NCBI RefSeq assembly: GCF_004027225.2
Contig: NC_044284.2
Span: 43,448,420-43,512,419 of the forward strand
DNA: 64,000 bases
Direction: 5' to 3'
From: Strigops habroptila
Lineage: Eukaryota; Chordata; Aves; Psittaciformes; Psittacidae
Each line of letters opens with the position of its first letter. The first letter of the stretch is position 1. A model generated the notes under the pieces. The model had not been told where the DNA came from, did no database searches, and saw only the letters and a list, made by a program, of their open reading frames with translations. Positions 62,419 to 64,000 of the stretch are shown here, in pieces. Position numbers and translations under genes: made by a program.

Positions 62419-64000
62419 ATGCTATGGGGCTTGTGAGAGTACCTAGGGAGGGGCTCTCTCTTTCTGTACATCGCGATATCTTCCGGCCGCCATACCTTAA
62501 CTACCTACAAATATCTATGGGCAGAGGCACAGTGACTCATTCTGACTTGGCTGAGGTTTTTCAGAAGGGGGAAGGCAGAATGAGGGCTGAAATATGTCTC
62601 GCCTTCTCATTGGTTTATGTGGAAGATCAAAGGACTGTATTGACATGCTGTGTGAACTCTCTGTGTGAACCCCAGCATCCCAAAACGTTGAGGAGGTAGC
62701 CTTAAACTCCCTCCTCAGGAAGGCTGTCTCCTACCAGCCTAGTTTTCTGGAACAAGTAGGTGTGGTGAGCAATGTTGTCCGGCACTGCAGGAGCTATCTG
62801 TGATAAGCTGCAGGGTCTATGTCCTAACTGGATAATTCTGCCTTTGGTTGAAGGTAATTTTTCGGACATCAGAAGGTGTTTGATTTTTCCCTTCCCCTCT
62901 TGTACCCTTGTTGAGTTGTTGTCCTTGCCAAGGTGACCTAGGATTTTGCCACCCACAGCTTCCAGGTTCTGGGAGAGCGGAAGTATTAGGACACATCTTC
63001 TCACATCACACTGTATGACTTAGGTCCTGTGCGGAACCCCATCTCCTTGAACACCACCACCATGGAAAATTACATGGGTAGTGCAGGAAAAAGAGGCTTT
63101 ATCTTCCGGTTTGTACAAGAAGTTCTGGGAATAGCCCAGAAGATCTCAGTCTGTGTAGTGAATTTTCCTGATGACTGTATGTGCAGGACATCCTTTAATT
63201 CAGTTGCTACCCATCACATCTGAAAATTTTTAACTAGATTGAAATTATTTAATTCTTCTGACCTAAGATTTTTTCTTTTGAAAGGAGACTATTTCCAGTG
63301 GTATTTCCACTAAGCTGGAAGAATTGAGGAACTAAGGAAAATAACTCCTGATTAATTTCACTTGTTGACTTGTCTCCTATCACAAATTCCTCTTATATCT
63401 TGAGTGTTAGGATTCAAGGGGCTTCTCTGGGCTTAGACCTGAGAGCTTCTCGGTTTCCCCAGGAGGAGGTGGATTGCTTGTGTCTGCTCCCCAGTGTGCT
63501 TCCAACCTACCTTCTTGCCAGCAAGCCAAATCACAGGTGCTTGTTTCCTCCTGGTTTAGGTCCATGTTTGCAGCATCCTCTTTCACTTGAATGGGGCATT
63601 CTGGCAGGCCTGTTGGTTTTGACATTTGATTTGCCTGCAAATGCAGGCATTGTTTTTGCCAGTTTTATGCCTTAAGGTGGATAAGCCATATCCTCAGCTT
63701 GTGCTAGTTAGCACAGTTTGAATTCACAGTTGTAAGGTTAGAATCTCAACACCTGTAATGATGTAAAACTACCTCCACTGATTTTCAGGCTTAGATGTAT
63801 TTAGAGGTCAGACCTGTCCCTTTGTCACCGTGTGGTTTGGCCACCAAGTTGTCACACAGAAGGTGGGCATCACTGCTGTTCCTCTCTCCCTTTAGTCTTA
63901 CATATGTCTCTGCTCAGAACAAAGCCACTAGCAGGTGAATGTTGGCTTTAAAGACTCCATTAATTTATTGAAGGAAAAATTAAAGAGTAAAAGTGAAAAG
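62419..64000. other. Flank of the 3' LTR, possible degraded internal retroviral sequence
   Basis: Position next to the polypurine tract suggests that the first few hundred bases were once the 3' internal part of the element. No retroviral protein motif is readable on the minus strand. The boundary to ordinary intergenic DNA cannot be seen. Confidence 0.4.

Noticed and set aside
62702..63004. Minus-strand frame of 100 codons next to the alpharetrovirus-like LTR, considered as envelope remnant
   Set aside because: No envelope motif or membrane segment is visible; position alone is not enough.

Overview
The window reads as avian nuclear DNA. It carries several CR1 LINE fragments, LTRs of the kind that are common in bird genomes, and a vertebrate gene with GT-AG introns. 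A neoavian bird is my guess from the LTR families as I remember them; the species cannot be read from this sequence.

One gene can be supported: FASLG (TNFSF6, Fas ligand) on the plus strand, coding at 2019-6475. Its four exons (2019-2285, 2608-2653, 5604-5657, 6081-6475) join without a frame break into 253 codons plus stop. The predicted protein is a type II membrane TNF ligand: cytoplasmic tail, transmembrane helix, short stalk and C-terminal TNF homology domain. A TATA box lies at 1905-1910 and a polyadenylation signal at 7490-7495. Intron 2 holds a 5'-truncated antisense CR1 with reverse-transcriptase remnants.

The remaining ~56 kb (7.5-64 kb) shows no gene I can support. It holds small CR1 fragments (23.6, 33.5, 48.3, 59.3 kb), three copies of one LTR family (14.1, 20.7, 54.8 kb), and a solo ERV LTR with a 5-bp target duplication (52.2-52.8 kb). 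It also holds an alpharetrovirus-like LTR next to a polypurine tract (62.2-62.4 kb), an inverted pair of ~280-bp repeats (38.2 and 41.6 kb), and scattered simple repeats and hairpins. This fits the gene-poor interval that lies downstream of FASLG in amniotes, before TNFSF18/TNFSF4. I searched by eye for TNF-type exons of those neighbours and found none.

I found no new multi-gene system. The most useful leads are the FASLG start-site question, its shortened proline-rich tail, the inverted repeat pair, the paired hairpins at 30.4 kb, and the alpharetrovirus-like LTR with possible internal sequence beside it.
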